Shown here in pieces: positions 23,705-35,348 of a stretch of DNA of 64,000 nt. A program made the position numbers and the translations under genes. Position 1 is the stretch's first letter; every line of letters starts with the position of its first letter. Below the pieces are notes generated by a model. That model searched no databases and was not told the DNA's origin. It saw nothing but the letters and a program-made list of their open reading frames with translations. This DNA is from Apostichopus japonicus (Eukaryota > Echinodermata > Holothuroidea > Aspidochirotida > Stichopodidae): NCBI RefSeq assembly GCF_037975245.1, contig NC_092567.1, positions 2,651,214-2,715,213 on the forward strand, read 5' to 3'.

Positions 23705-25620
23705 CTAGGAGAGCAGGACCATAGATACACACGGGAGATAGGAATCTAGAATGAAAGAATATAGTTACTGATAACAGAGTAGATGGAGATAAATATATTG
23801 GATTTGGTTAGGTTTAGAATAATTATAATAAAATAAAAATAACGAAAAAAAGATAAAGGAAAATAAAGCGATAAACTAAGACATTTAGGTCGTGTTTATT
23901 TGTAAGACGGAATCAGTTATTAGAACGGAAATAAGGGGCTGATTTTATGGGGACACAAATATAAACAGGAATAATTACATTAGATTAGAGAAAATAAAGT
24001 GGTAATGTAGGATTAAAGGGTTAGTTCGATTGTTTTACAATTAAATTATTCATTAAAGTTTTTATAGCTAGTAAGGTTTAATAAAATAAGAATGCGAGGC
24101 TACATATTTTTATTTATTAGTTAATAGGAAACAAATCTCAATGACGGGTTGAGAATTTTATAAGAAATGGGTCAATAATAATTGAGATTATCTATCTTTT
24201 GAAGAAAAATATTGATCAAATTTATTTGTATTTTTATTTAGAACTTTCAGAAGGAAAATGTAATTTAATGTTATAGGGATCATGAAAAAGAAACTTCTAC
24301 GTAAACTAATATCAGGTTTTTATAAAGTATAAGGAGAGTTTGAAGAATTATATTTAAAGCAATAGGTTGTTTCTTATAATTAAAATGCAGTTTAGAGAAG
24401 CAGATGTACGGTAGATCAAATTCAAGTTTCCAGAGAGAAGGTTGACGAGGCTTAAACTCAAAATTTAATTTACAAATTATTTCATTATTGATCCAAATCC
24501 GACTATTCTGCTTGAATTATAATTATTTCTAATTAATACGATTTGTTTAAATGATGATATCCATCTGTGTTTAGTTATTAAATTCATTCCTAAGTTACAG
24601 TTTGAGTGTGACATAACTTGTAGTAGATTTTTTCGAAATAAAACATTTTTCTTTCTTTGTGTTTGTAGATATTCCTAAATTGGGTATTGCTTATGATTTT
24701 AACTTTCTAAACTTTATCGTTTCTTCCAATTAAATAGTACCATCCGCTTTTTACAAAAAAAAAAAAAAAATACAAATAATATTCTTATCTGGACACACTT
24801 CATATCCTTGAGGGCTTAATTATACTAAATAATTATTACTTTAAAGTTTGATCGGGTTGATTGGGTCTTCATTGTAATATCTTCTGTTACTATGGAGTTC
24901 ATCGTGTGTGAACAGTTAGCGGACATACATAGATTTACAAACACCTACAGATAAATCAGTTAATTACAAATTTAATGAGATGATGGCGCCCTTTTAAAAT
25001 TAACTTTAGAGCTACGGCTCTGGCGAACTTCTGCTATTGAGTGTTGCAGCAGCGTAAAAGAGGTGGCGCACTTCAATTTCAAAACCATTTTACTTTTTAA
25101 ATATCATGTGGCCATAAATCTGTTGGCATGGAAATGACGTAAGGTTTTTATAACTAAGTGGGCAAAATTAAGACAAAACCAGCTGTGAGTAGAACACCAC
25201 GATCTAGTTGCTGCTGGAAAGACATGGACGAAAGATTCCTTTTTAATAACTATGTATTTCATTTAATTATTATAAGACTTAAATTGGAAAGCTGTTTTAT
25301 AGAATCTCAAAGCTCTAGGCCCTATAAAATATTTAACAAAGCTATATTTCACATAAAGTGTCAGGTATATTGACAGGAGTATGGTCTTTCAACTAATAAT
25401 CAGTTATTAAATAACATTATTTCAGTTAGCCTGCTCGGTAAAAAGCTGCAGGTTTCTCACACAAGTGGCTCAAACGTCCGACCTGGTAGATTTAATAAGT
25501 TAGGTGATTACAATAATAATTGTGGAATGTTATAGATTGACTTGTATTCACGCCTATGTCATGTACGATTAAAACTGAGTTGAACCATTTTCTGTGATTA
25601 AAATTTTTTGAATGGATCAC
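23705..25620. other. Non-coding, probable intron
   Basis: AT-rich. Minus-strand text near 24425-24450 reads PSLWKLEFDLP, LRR-like in spacing but without a convincing donor. A poly-A run of 17 lies near 24754. Confidence 0.4.
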
Positions 25621-25625
25621 AAAGT

Positions 25626-25666
25626 TTCTACAGTTTGTCTATGGAATCCATAGACAAACTGTAGAA
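25626..25666. repeat. Perfect 41-bp palindrome (20-bp arms)
   Basis: The left arm TTCTACAGTTTGTCTATGGA (25626-25645) is followed by a single A and then its exact complement (25647-25666). It is not flanked by recognisable repeats. Such a sequence can extrude a cruciform, or could be the fold-back relic of a small inverted-repeat element. Confidence 0.95.
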
Positions 25667-26525
25667 CAATTTTTTGGCATGTTGCCAAGGAACGTTTCAT
25701 GGTCTAGAATTAATAAGGTCAGTCAGTAAAGGTTCGGTTAAGTTATGAGAATTATTATCTTAGACGTTTAAGAAAAGTAGGTAAAATATGATCCCCGTAA
25801 CAGCTAGGTAAGTAAAACAGGCAACTGACTCCTCCGCATGAACAAGGCAATCTATTCCACATGATACATGAAATTAAACCTTGTAATCACATGTTTAAGG
25901 CCACTTGGCATGATTAACTAAATGCTTAATATTGTTTCCATGTTCTTGTAGAAAACGTAACCTTCCAATATACAATTAGTTGTGTTTTTGTAGTTTCGTG
26001 AGATCCGTAACCGACGAGGTGGTTAGGCTATTTGCTATGCACTAAACTATGGTAGGATATTATTTTCTCCGTAATTTTGGAAATTCTAGAAAATACTTTT
26101 TCGCCGCTTAACACCAGATGTGTTCTTACGTTTTATTCATAATTGGGTGTACTAGAGCCTTGTTTACATGACATTAGTTGCATTTAGCACGATATGCCAG
26201 TTTCACGTGAATTTTTCGAAAGTTTTTTTGCTCGATCTTTCGTAAAATTTGAAAGGTGTACCAACTTACTTTTCGTACACAATTGGTTATTTCTCTACTG
26301 ATTTTCAGAGTTTTTTTTACTGTCAAGTGCATACGTTGTGCATTGAGTATAAACTTATCGCGAATGCAAGAAAACGATGCGGGGATTTCCAGCAGACAAA
26401 TGTTTTCTTGTGGGATTACTGAGTCAGTTGAATGGAATCCCGCACCTTAGAGGAAACACTGAACTGAAATTACATCATAATAAAGAAAACGTTTACTGCT
26501 TAAATACAATATAAATTTGAAAGGA

Positions 26526-26843
26526 TTAGATGCAGACTCGCCACGTTGTCGAACGGGGTAACAATAGGCGCTTCACGGGTCGCATACCGCTTGGTAATCC
26601 CTTCAATCGTACCGCCAATCTTAAAAATCTTTTGTATGGATGCGTGATAAAGTTTGCAATTGTTACGTGATTTTCGGCAAGCAAATGTTGCGGTCTCTTT
26701 CGGGAATAAAGTGATGTGAAGACGCGCCGTTGCGACTGCGTAATTGGCATTACAAAAACGGTTAAACTTATACGATGTACGGCGGACGTTTATCCGGCCG
26801 TTCGGTCGGTTAACCGGTTAACCGTTTAACCGTTACAGCCCTA
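26526..26843. mobile_element. hAT-like element end (partial)
   Basis: The right border (about 26768-26843) is full of GGTTAACCGGTTAACCGTTTAACCGT words and ends CAGCCCTACTATGG. Read from the other strand this gives TAGGGCTGTAACGG, an end motif I associate with hAT-like elements. No left partner was found. An AGGTGGTTAGGC phrase at about 26022 also occurs inverted inside the 44.5-46.3 kb element (44893), so relatedness is possible. A 74-codon minus-strand ORF inside shows no motif. Confidence 0.4.
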
Positions 26844-28257
26844 CTATGGATGCTTTTTGTTAGCTAGAATGAAGTAATTGTTTTCGAAGTTAAGGACCTT
26901 AGGCAGCAGCTCACCTAGAATGTTAATCGCTGGTCTTATTCTTCGCTTAATTTAAGATCCCTAAAGAAAAATCATTGTCCTGATTGTATATTATTCAATT
27001 CCTTTAGAGTTAAAATATGTTTTAACTTGGACTTTTCTGATATTCAGTCAACAACTAGGCTAACATCTCTATTATTTATGAGTTAGATTTGCTAAGCATG
27101 TCCTCTCGCTCAAAGTATAATTCTAGTTTTTCGCAGGTGATGTGTGAGATTTCTAACATAGCCTAACTTAATTACTACTCTAGCCTATAGCCTAATTAAG
27201 TTTGGCCTGGCCTTTGTACACATCCTAGCCTATGCCTCTATACCATACCGTCAAATCATCTCTCTGATCGATGATCACTGTCTTAACTATATTAACAGTG
27301 GTTCCTCTCCGTTAAATATTCCATCTTAATAACCACGCAACAAGTCAATGGTAACAAACAACTCCCACGAATATAATGCGTACTGTACTCTGCAGCTCCA
27401 CTAATGTTACACTAAAACATTCGTTGTCAGTGATAGATACTAGAGGTGAACAGGTATTCAATAGCATATACAGGTGTTTTCCAGCTGTTCGCGGGTGATG
27501 TTTGAAATTTGTAGCAGACATTTTGGCGCCAATAGAAATAAATGTACGAGAGACGTAACGTTATACATACCCGGTGAAAACAGACAGTTTATAAACTGAC
27601 GTCGATTGGGTATGTATTAAGGAAGGGGTCGAGGAAGTAAATAATACAACACAACCTATATCAAGTAGATCAAGCTATCATTGACATTTCTCCCTAAGCG
27701 GTAGGGTGTTAGTCCCCGTGCACCCCCACCCCCGGTTAAAATTTGGGCAAAAAAAGCATTTTATGTACTCATTCACCCACCCTATTATCTGTTAGTGGAT
27801 GCATAAACAAACAATTAACACAACAGTTTGAATACCGTCGGGTTCAAATGATTTGAAGGAGTACATGTTTAATGAATATTAAAACCTACATGGAATAACA
27901 TAAATTGAACACCCTTGTTCAGTCATACACATCTTGCAGACACATCGTGCAGACAAAACGTGTCTGTGTAAAGTTAAATTAAATTTGTTTTTACAAATAA
28001 TCACTTGATCATCATGAAATTATTGGAATAAATGTAACTACACAACTATTTTTCATCCCTCTCCACCCAACCACCTTTGTAATTAATTCCATTCCAAGTC
28101 ATAGCTGCATTATGCAGTTAAATCTTTGCACCAGCAAAGAGAGTGTAAGGCAATCAAACGATGTTTTGTCTTTTCACGTACCTCGTAATTGCTCAAATCT
28201 AAATACGACATTTCACCAATAGTTGTAATAGTCAATTCATGTAGTCATTTGTGACAT
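26844..28257. other. Non-coding spacer
   Basis: No supported exon. It includes TAGCCTA-rich degenerate repeats (27165-27240) and a C-rich element-end-like segment at about 27700-27740. Confidence 0.4.
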
Positions 28258-28317
28258 GTCGAGTCCGTCGGGGGGGGGGGGGGCATCCGCCCCCTGACTG
28301 TTTGGACGCTCCGCCAC
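28258..28317. mobile_element. End of a CAGTGGCGGAG-type DNA element
   Basis: Read from the minus strand, the sequence begins CAGTGGCGGAGCGTCC, followed by CAGTCAGGGGGCGGATG and a C14 run. It abuts the LINE fragment exactly where that reading frame breaks off, after the ENYRP motif, which suggests insertion into the LINE. The other end is not identifiable. Confidence 0.5.
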
Positions 28318-28480
28318 TGTTGGCCGGTAGTTCTCAGCGATAGTGTTGTCTCCTTTCTTGAAAATTTGGTTTTTAGCGGTTTTAAGAGCATCAGGGTACG
28401 TCCCAGAAGTGAAAACCAGATTGAAAATGTAACAGGGTATTGAGGCAATGGCGCGAGCAATGATGTGCGAAACATGTGTA
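28318..28480 (-). mobile_element. LINE reverse-transcriptase fragment
   Basis: On the minus strand one frame reads IPCYIFNLVFTSGTYPDALK, then KKGDN and ENYRP. This is the landmark N-terminal region of non-LTR retrotransposon reverse transcriptases (YIFNLSFxxGxFPDxLK...PIFKKGDnxxxxNYRPISLLS in many LINEs). The frame runs about 50 codons from a stop upstream and is cut off at NYRP by the adjoining element end. Only a relic remains and the clade cannot be assigned. Confidence 0.75.
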
Positions 28481-28963
28481 TGATGTCAGCATTTTTTACC
28501 TATTAACATCTTCTTTGGCATTCAAGAACCTGGAGACCACCTTTCTATAAGGGTATAGTATTGCTCACTAGCTTGTTTGATCAGTTAATGCGCACTGGTT
28601 ACAAGATAATGATAGGCTGTTTGTATTAGTATTTATTTGTATGTTAGGGATTATGGATATATAAAAAAAAGAGTGACAACGGCAAAGTTTGCCCGAACAG
28701 TCGAACACACAGATTCAGTAGTAAACATTATGTGTGTTGTAGTCTTGTAGAGCAAGAATTATATTATTCGACGGTCGTTAACATGCGTTTTCAGTACAGT
28801 GCGAATACTGTAGACTTCTCGGCCTATGCGCTATGTCACGTCAGGTTTTCAGCAACTATAGCCTACTGCTGGTCCGCCGTCGAAGGGTCGTTCATGAGTG
28901 GTCATCATGGAGATTCGAGACCATTCAGACCAATGATATATTTTTTTTCGACACCCAAAATCC

Positions 28964-29050
28964 CAGTGGGGGGGGCGACTGGGGGGGGGGGCGACGAGCT
29001 TTCATGGGGGGCTCAGTGTCGCCCCCACGCCCCCCGTAGCTACGCCACTG
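28964..29050. mobile_element. Short CAGTGGCGTAGCTACG-type element end
   Basis: Read from the right, the sequence starts CAGTGGCGTAGCTACGGGGG and is G/C-rich throughout, with GGGGGG runs. It lies directly against the left edge of the LINE fragment at 29051. The left boundary at CAGTGGGG (28964) is tentative. Confidence 0.5.
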
Positions 29051-29577
29051 ATTGCTATTATTTGAATTGGAAGATTGTCAAGCATTTTTAAAAGCAAAAA
29101 CATAAGCCGGAAAATTAAGCTTAGGATCTTTGAGACTTTATTAAAGAGTATTTTTTTTGTACAATTGCGAACTGTGGGGCACAACGAAGGATCTTGATCG
29201 CAAAATTGACACTTTTCAAAGGAGACTACTTCGAAATATTCTCAACATTAGATGGACCAATAATAATTGGTTATCAAATGATGAGCTCTACAACAAAACC
29301 AACCAAACACCGTGGTCATTGATAGTCGCACATAGAAGATTGAGATTTTTCGGTCATGTAGCATGACTCCAAGAGGACGCTCCAGCAAAGGTTGCTTTAA
29401 TTAAGAGAAGCACTGAGACATACTGCTAAACCAGTTGGAAGGCCCGTGACTACATTGCTTGGAAAAATAAAATCGCAATTCAAGGACATTAATATTAACA
29501 ATTTCGAAAAAGCAATAAACCTTGCGCAAGATCGTGATACGTGGCGGAGGTTAATCACTGAGCATGTCGGATAGACG
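29051..29577 (+). mobile_element. LINE 3'-end relic (C-terminal ORF2 region)
   Basis: Translation across three frames gives the C-terminal landmarks of a non-LTR retrotransposon ORF2: RLSSIFKSKNISRKIKLRIF, then FLYNCELWGTTKDLDRKIDT, FQRRLLRNILNIRW, RRLRFFGHVA and finally QDRDTWRRLITEHVG with stop at 29571-29573. The 5' part is truncated. A T-run at 29150-29158 shifts the frame, an in-frame TGA interrupts after FGHVA (29364), and another shift follows near 29400. A (CTA)n tail (about 29589-29601) follows, as in LINEs that end in short repeats. The copy is dead, and it is opposite in orientation to the fragment at 28318-28480. Confidence 0.82.
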
Positions 29578-29601
29578 AGACTCAACTTACTACTACTACT
29601 A

Positions 29602-30313
29602 AGATTGATCATGTATCTGAAAAAGAGGGGTATTTCCCTCGTGGGCAATGAAACGACTTGAACAAGTCTCATCTTCAAAATCTAAACAAACCAACGACAC
29701 AGTGTAAAGCAGCGTTTGAAGAACGGTTGTATGGTTGTACTTCACTGTTTGTTTTACGTGATTCCCTGAAGCTACAGTACTGGCTTACTAATATGAAGAT
29801 ATTGCAATATATTTCAGATGGTGATACTGAAAGAAACAGACTGAGTATATTGCAATTGTCAAAGAAGAAATCCCACGTATGTCTTGTTTTCCTTTCATAT
29901 TGTTAGGCTATGTACCTACAAGGACAGGGACATCATAACGTTGAAGTTATGGCTTAGGTCTTCTTTAGTCATATAAGAAAAGTGCAGCCTAACGATGGCC
30001 TAGTCCAATGGTTTTAATGAAAACATTCAAAAGTCCGCAATGCCAGCATAAAGCGTGTCCTAGGATCAGCACAATGTAGGACTAGCAGAAATATGGTGAT
30101 GCTAGCCTGTTAGTTGGTTACAAGTTGAAGGAGAGGGTTCCTCCCTCAGAATACTGATCACATTAGTTTATTGAAGAAGTGTTCTACATTTGCGAGATCA
30201 TCCAACTACTGTATCTGAAAGGTTTTATTCAAACTATGTAGTCATAAAAACCTACTCTTAAAGTACTCTGGAGTTGTTTCCTCTCCTGGTATACTGTAGA
30301 TTTAAGTACTAAC
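29602..30313. other. Non-coding spacer or intron
   Basis: No supported exon was found. An 82-codon plus-strand ORF (29658-29906) lacks motifs and splice context. Confidence 0.4.
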
Positions 30314-30370
30314 CTGCCAGTGAGTAAAGGTCAAATGAAGTGCAAGGTTTTCCAGAGATTGAGATTCAAT
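30314..30370 (-). pseudogene. LRR-like exon remnant
   Basis: The minus strand reads IESQSLENLALHLTFTHWQ directly before a donor-like CAG|GTTAGT. SLENLALHL has the LRR SLxxLxLxL spacing. No AG acceptor exists within the open frame, and a TAA lies a few codons upstream, so this looks like a decayed LRR exon rather than a working one. It is on the same strand as the NLR-like exons. Confidence 0.3.
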
Positions 30371-30881
30371 ATCCCATATCATATACAAACATTATTGTAG
30401 TTTGTCACCCATAATACTGCAGTGCTTTACATCGTCCTTGCTGGTCAAAGACAACCCATTATTGGAACATATCCAGAATTTCCAGGGTTTGTGCTGGTAA
30501 TGCTCAGTTCCTATTGATGTATCTTTAGCTTCAATATCACAAATCAAATATGCACCTTTACATAATTTACTTACTAAAAGTGTAGGGGTCTTTTACAACT
30601 AACATGAAAGTTGATTGCCCACAAAGGCTGCTGTAGTGTCACGTTGCCATCTGAATGCAAAAGTTCCTAAGAACTTTCAAAAAGCTTCAGAAACCAAACA
30701 CTAATACTGTATAATCACTAAATTAAAATGATCAATGACTGGATCAAAGTGGAACTGCTACCATGGGTTTTTCTTTGTAAGTGAGTATACTTTTGTTTCT
30801 GAAGTCTAAAAATATCTGAATAACTAATTTGATTTCATGTTAGTGTTTCACTTTTGATTTAGAAGTCACTGAGGCTCTAAC

Positions 30882-30948
30882 GGCTCCATGATGTAATACT
30901 TCAACCGTAGGAAGAAACCCTCTAGTGAATATGAAGACAGAGACTGTA
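30882..30948 (-). CDS. Weak LRR-like exon candidate
   Basis: A CTGATCTCCTCTATCTAG acceptor precedes 67 nt reading QSLSSYSLEGFFLRLKYYIM on the minus strand, followed by a weak donor GTTAGA. SLEGFFLRL has LRR-like spacing, and similar SLENLALHL text lies 0.5 kb further on. It enters in phase 1 and leaves in phase 2, the phase needed by the LRR exon at 23537-23704. The frame remains open beyond the donor for only seven codons. It could be a true exon, a relic, or chance. Confidence 0.3.
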
Positions 30949-31859
30949 CTAGATAGAGGAGATCAGGACCTATGAACCTATCAAGCTTCTTCCAGTATCC
31001 TACACTTCTTGATGCACAGAGTTCCATAGGAATGGTAAGAATGAAGTAAATCTGGTTTGTTGTGACTTGATTCACCAAACTGCTGGCTAGCAAGCATGGT
31101 TAAGGAATTTAAATTCCCCTGCCACTCTTTATCAATATCATGTCATGATAACATGTCTTCCTTGCATATTTGAGAGCTAACTACCGTTTAACATAAACAT
31201 ATTCAAACATATACAAGCACTGGCATCTACAGTATTAGGGTAGTGAGCACTTGCCCCCCTCCCCCCCTCCCCCATAGGCTCCACTTGGTCTGCAAAATCA
31301 CTATCAGAGAACATTAAATATCTGAAAAGTGAAAATGCCTCAGCTAAAGTCCCCAGGGACTCCCACCAGGGCTTAGATTTATACTTCATAGAAATTACTT
31401 TTTTCTCTCTGACATGTATTTACATGCTTTATACTTAGTACAAGAGGACATGAAGTGGAAGAGATGTTACAGAGCTCTTCTGAAGCCCCGAGCACCCGGC
31501 TAGGGCTCAGCTATATATTCCACAGAGTAAAATCAGATTAAGTGTTTCTATTACTGACATGTCTTCATGTGCTCAAAATGCAGATTCCAGAAACTATGTG
31601 AAAATACTGTACTGAAGATTTGGAGAGCTTTGCAGTACCCTTGTAAGTCCAGCCACTATAAACACTATAAACACAATTGGAAATACTTTCTACTAATCTG
31701 AGAATGTACAGCTGTGAATAAAGAATTGTCACTTATGCTTCTTTAATTTTTAAACATTGCTGAGCCAGTCACTGCAGTTGGATTTAAGAAATCTAATTGG
31801 TCTCAAGACTGATCTTACTTCGGCGACTAAGTACGGTGGCTTAAAAAAATATATAAGTG

Positions 31860-31995
31860 TCCCCAAATTTCAAAATTTTGAATTTGCTTTCTCAATATTT
31901 GGAATTTTTATCTCAAGATTTTCACCTCAAAAGTCAAAATTTTGACTTTTTCATCTCTCAAAACTTTTAACTCAAAATTTTGAGGTTATAAGTGT
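31860..31995. repeat. TTTTGA/TCAAAA simple repeat
   Basis: Short AAAATTTTGA and TCAAAATTTTGACTTTT units repeat in direct and inverted orientation, giving several hairpin-capable segments. No coding signal was seen. Confidence 0.7.
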
Positions 31996-32612
31996 CTTCA
32001 TCTGCCAAATTTTTAGAAAGAACTAACGATACTGTATGGCTATTGACCAGCTGAACAGGGTACTTTATAAACCTTTGGTGATCTAAAATCTAGAAAGAGA
32101 CCCCGAGAGTGGTGTAACTAGGTCAATGTAGCCAATGCAATCTCCAGGGGCCTGGTGCCATTAAATAAAGAAAAATAATATGAAAACACATCCACCAAAG
32201 CTGACACACTAAATTAGATACAATTACAGTATCTCCTAATGAGTGGAAATTCAAAAGACATTCTGTCCTCAATACGAAAGAGTGGTGCGAAATCTCACAC
32301 ATTTCTCAGTCAAGCCCAAACCATGCATGGTTGGGTTTGTGTGAGGTTGGACTCTCCTTTGGGAGCTCATTTATATCACTGCACCACACCTTTATATGCC
32401 ACTTCCACTAAACAACGGACAATCCGGTTTAAGTTTGATGCTTAACTGGCTAATTGTTTTTACACTTAATACCTGGTTATTGGAAACTGAAGTGTACTTT
32501 CCTTCCTCTGTATTTTTTTCTCTGTGATTGTCCATGTATACAGGGTAGTTAGCCAGAGACATTCACGTATCTATTTCTGATTGACATTCTCAATGTCTCC
32601 TATAATTAGGAC

Positions 32613-32762
32613 TTAAATCTCATTCACATCACTTTCTTTTCTCTTCATTAGGTTAAATATGAAGCGAGCTATTATGGGATCACCTTTTCCACCTGTAGTT
32701 ACCAGTTCTCGATGGAAGTCACGTTCATACTGTGCTGACAAGGACAATGAATGGTTCATCAT
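32613..32762 (-). CDS. Coding-like minus-strand segment, unidentified
   Basis: The frame ends in TAA at 32613. From an AAATATCAG acceptor it reads MMNHSLSLSAQYERDFHREL, then VTTGGKGDPIIARFIFNLMK and onward, with coding-like composition and a TACTAAC branch-like motif upstream. The polypyrimidine tract is poor. If joined to 33930-34015 with the exit at GAA|GTAAAT, phases agree (0/0). It resembles nothing I can name. It may be a 3' exon or chance. The plus strand here also has a good acceptor, but its frames are all closed. Confidence 0.25.
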   Translation of the reverse strand: MMNHSLSLSAQYERDFHRELVTTGGKGDPIIARFIFNLMKRKESDVNEI

Positions 32763-33292
32763 CTGATATTTCTTCCATGTGATGGTCATCACATTAATGG
32801 TTAGTATATAGAGCAGTGATAGTAATGTTTCAACAACCTTTGGTAGGTTTTTGGATAGCATCTCACATCAAGGAATACTCTTTTACCTCCATTCACTCTG
32901 ACTAAACGAATTTTGTAACAAGTTTTAACTCATCCACGCAGAATACAAGTGACAGAATTAATCTCTAGTAAGGTCATTAAAATTATCAGATTCTTGCTAA
33001 ATTAATCCAGTACCTGGTATGATTGTAATGAGCCATGACACAATAGCTGCCTAAGCACCCTCTGGTACGTTTTAACCATTTGTCAAACTGAAATAAAAAT
33101 TGCCTCCGAGACTCATATTAATAAATTCTTCTAGAACTCCTGACACTTCTAGAATGGTAAGACTGGAAGACAACTTGTTGGTTTGTATGAAAGTAGTTTG
33201 GGTTACCTACAAATAAGTCTTCTGTTTAGGTATTTGTTTTCTTCAGATTAAAACCAAAAACTTGAAATACCATTTTAGATATTCCATAATGC

Positions 33293-33855
33293 TGTAGAAA
33301 CATTAAAGAAGTCAACTCAGTCTGTATTGCTTTGGAGGTGGAGGGGAGCTTTGAGTTAGAGGTATTTGTAATGAACACTTGGTCAAACAAAAACAAGAAA
33401 CCTTGATTAATTTAGGTAGGTCACACAGAGGTCACACAACTATGGATTTAATCTTGAACTTTAATGTACTTTGTTTGTTATGATGTTTATTTACTGTAGT
33501 ACAGTAGAGATGACTGTTTCAAGCATTCGCTTACATATTGGAAATATGATATGAAATGTAATTGGACAGTAAAATGCTGTACAGTAGAAACATTAAAGAA
33601 GTCAACTAAGTCTGTATTGCTGAGCTTTTTGTTAGAGGTATTTGTAATGAACACTCCATCAAACAAAACAAGAACACCTTGATTTATTTAGGTTGGTCTC
33701 ACATAGGTCACACAACTATGGATATAATCTTGAAATTTAATGTGTTATGTTTGTTATGATATTTATTGACTGTAGTACAGTAGAGATTACTGTTTTTAGC
33801 ATTTGCTTAAATATTGGAAATATGATTTGAAATATAAAATTGGACAGTAGAATGC
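33293..33855. repeat. Tandem duplication, unit about 290 bp
   Basis: Two head-to-tail copies with period 290 (CATTAAAGAAGTCAACT at 33301 and 33591; ACTATGGATnTAATCTTGAA in both; ATTGGACAGTA closing both). The first copy carries a short G-rich insertion. The moderate divergence indicates an old duplication. Confidence 0.9.
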
Positions 33856-33929
33856 AAATCACCTCCACCTTTGGTATTCATCTCAAAGATGTCTATCATA
33901 TCAGCTGAAGATTATGGTTGGGTTTGTAT

Positions 33930-34015
33930 CTAATTTACTTCTTTGATATTTTTCTCCAAACTCCTGAAAAACTGTCGCACACCAGTTCTAAGATTCACAA
34001 TCACATCTTGTGAGG
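33930..34015 (-). CDS. Coding-like minus-strand exon candidate, unidentified
   Basis: An AATGTTTCTTTAG acceptor is followed by 28 codons reading SQDVIVNLRTGVRQFFRSLE and onward, ending KNIKEVN and TAG. Alternatively the exon exits at GAA|GTAAAT, just before the stop. The other two minus frames close within nine codons. Entry is in phase 1. A minus-strand AATAAA occurs about 165 nt downstream (near 33766), so it could be a terminal exon. No domain is recognised. Confidence 0.3.
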
Positions 34016-35206
34016 CTAAAGAAACATTATTCAAGTAAGGTATTTACAAAACCAGTAACATTGAGAGCCAGGCACAGTTCCATGCACAGTTGTGTCACCA
34101 GATCCACTTTTTTTATGTCTTTGTTTATCCAAAGTTAAAAGTATATCATTCTTTATCATATATTTCACTGGGCACTTAGCTGACGTACAACTGTAGCCTC
34201 CACCCAACCCTCACCTTCTCACAACAGGACTGCACGGAACAACATGTTATGAAATAACAGTATATGTCAAAGTCTGCAGATAGAAAAATATGTACTTTAA
34301 CTCAATCAATTATAGTACAATGTCATCATTTCAGAAATCCTACAAATTCATCAACCTATAGACAGTACAGTGAACCAATGGTTCCTAAATTATGTGACCG
34401 AAACGGTCATCATGTTTTCTTCAGACGCCATCTATTTTCAGGGTTGCATTGTTATTACTTTGGTTTACAAACGAATATAAACCAGACTGTGGATTGCTAG
34501 AGGTATTGCTTAAAGTTTGTACTGAAGATTCAATGCTTGTCTCAATTTCCAATTAATATTTCTTTATATTTCAATTAGTTTGGTATTAGGTGAGCTGTAT
34601 ATACACTGTGGGCAGCATTATGAGACCTTGAACTCATCTTGTACAGTCTATAGATTTGTATTCTAGTTGCTTTAGTTTCTTTACATTGTTATTATAATAA
34701 TGACTGAGTGGTACTTTGAAACTACAGTAGCATACCATATGCTTATAATAGCTGTTCTGTGTTTGACAATGTAACATGATAGAATGCAGCTACTTGCAGA
34801 CCGGGTGATGACAATTTACATGAATAATAACATTATAATTGATCACCAAATGTAGTTTTTTTTTTTTTTTTATTAATTATTCAGTCCTGAGATCAGCCTG
34901 TTTAGGGATTTACCAGTTTCAATTCCGGATTACAGCTCTTTGAAGACATGCGTACAGTTTACATTATCAGGGTAATGATTGTATGGTCCACCACCTGATT
35001 CTTACCCCTCCCACCCATCCCCCTCATCCATGAGAATGCAAGTTTTTAATTGGATATATTTACTCCATGACATATCAGATGATCCCTCAAGGGAAATTTC
35101 CCCACCGAAAAGTCTATCATCCAGCACCCCCCCCCTCCCCCAAGCCCCATCAGTTCCAATCACTGCAAAACAAGACATAAGATATGAACAATCTAGTTAG
35201 AAATAC

Positions 35207-35348
35207 TGCTAAAGGTTGTGTCTCAGGGATTCTGTGAGACCTCTTGCACGCTTCCCTAATTGTAGCATCATCTCTACAAATTGTACCATAATTGTAGTTT
35301 TCAAGAGGATGAAATTCTGATGCCAAGGACATCTCTAATCTTTCAAAT
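35207..35348 (-). CDS. Coding-like minus-strand exon candidate, unidentified
   Basis: The 47-codon open stretch reads HPLENYNYGTICRDDATIRE, then ACKRSHRIPETQPLA, with coding-like composition, between GGTCAG (acceptor without a clear polypyrimidine tract) and GCA|GTATTT (weak donor). It enters in phase 2 and exits in phase 0. It does not join the 33930 exon directly in phase. Its strand agrees with the NLR-like gene. It could be a relic or part of an unrecognised gene. Confidence 0.22.

Noticed and set aside
24395-24450. Minus-strand PSLWKLEFDLP as another LRR exon
   Set aside because: The spacing is suggestive, but no credible donor or acceptor pair bounds it.
25426-25485. Possible 60-nt plus-strand exon between TTTCAG and GTAGAT
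   Set aside because: Two frames are open, no neighbouring exon links in phase and no motif is present; too weak to annotate.
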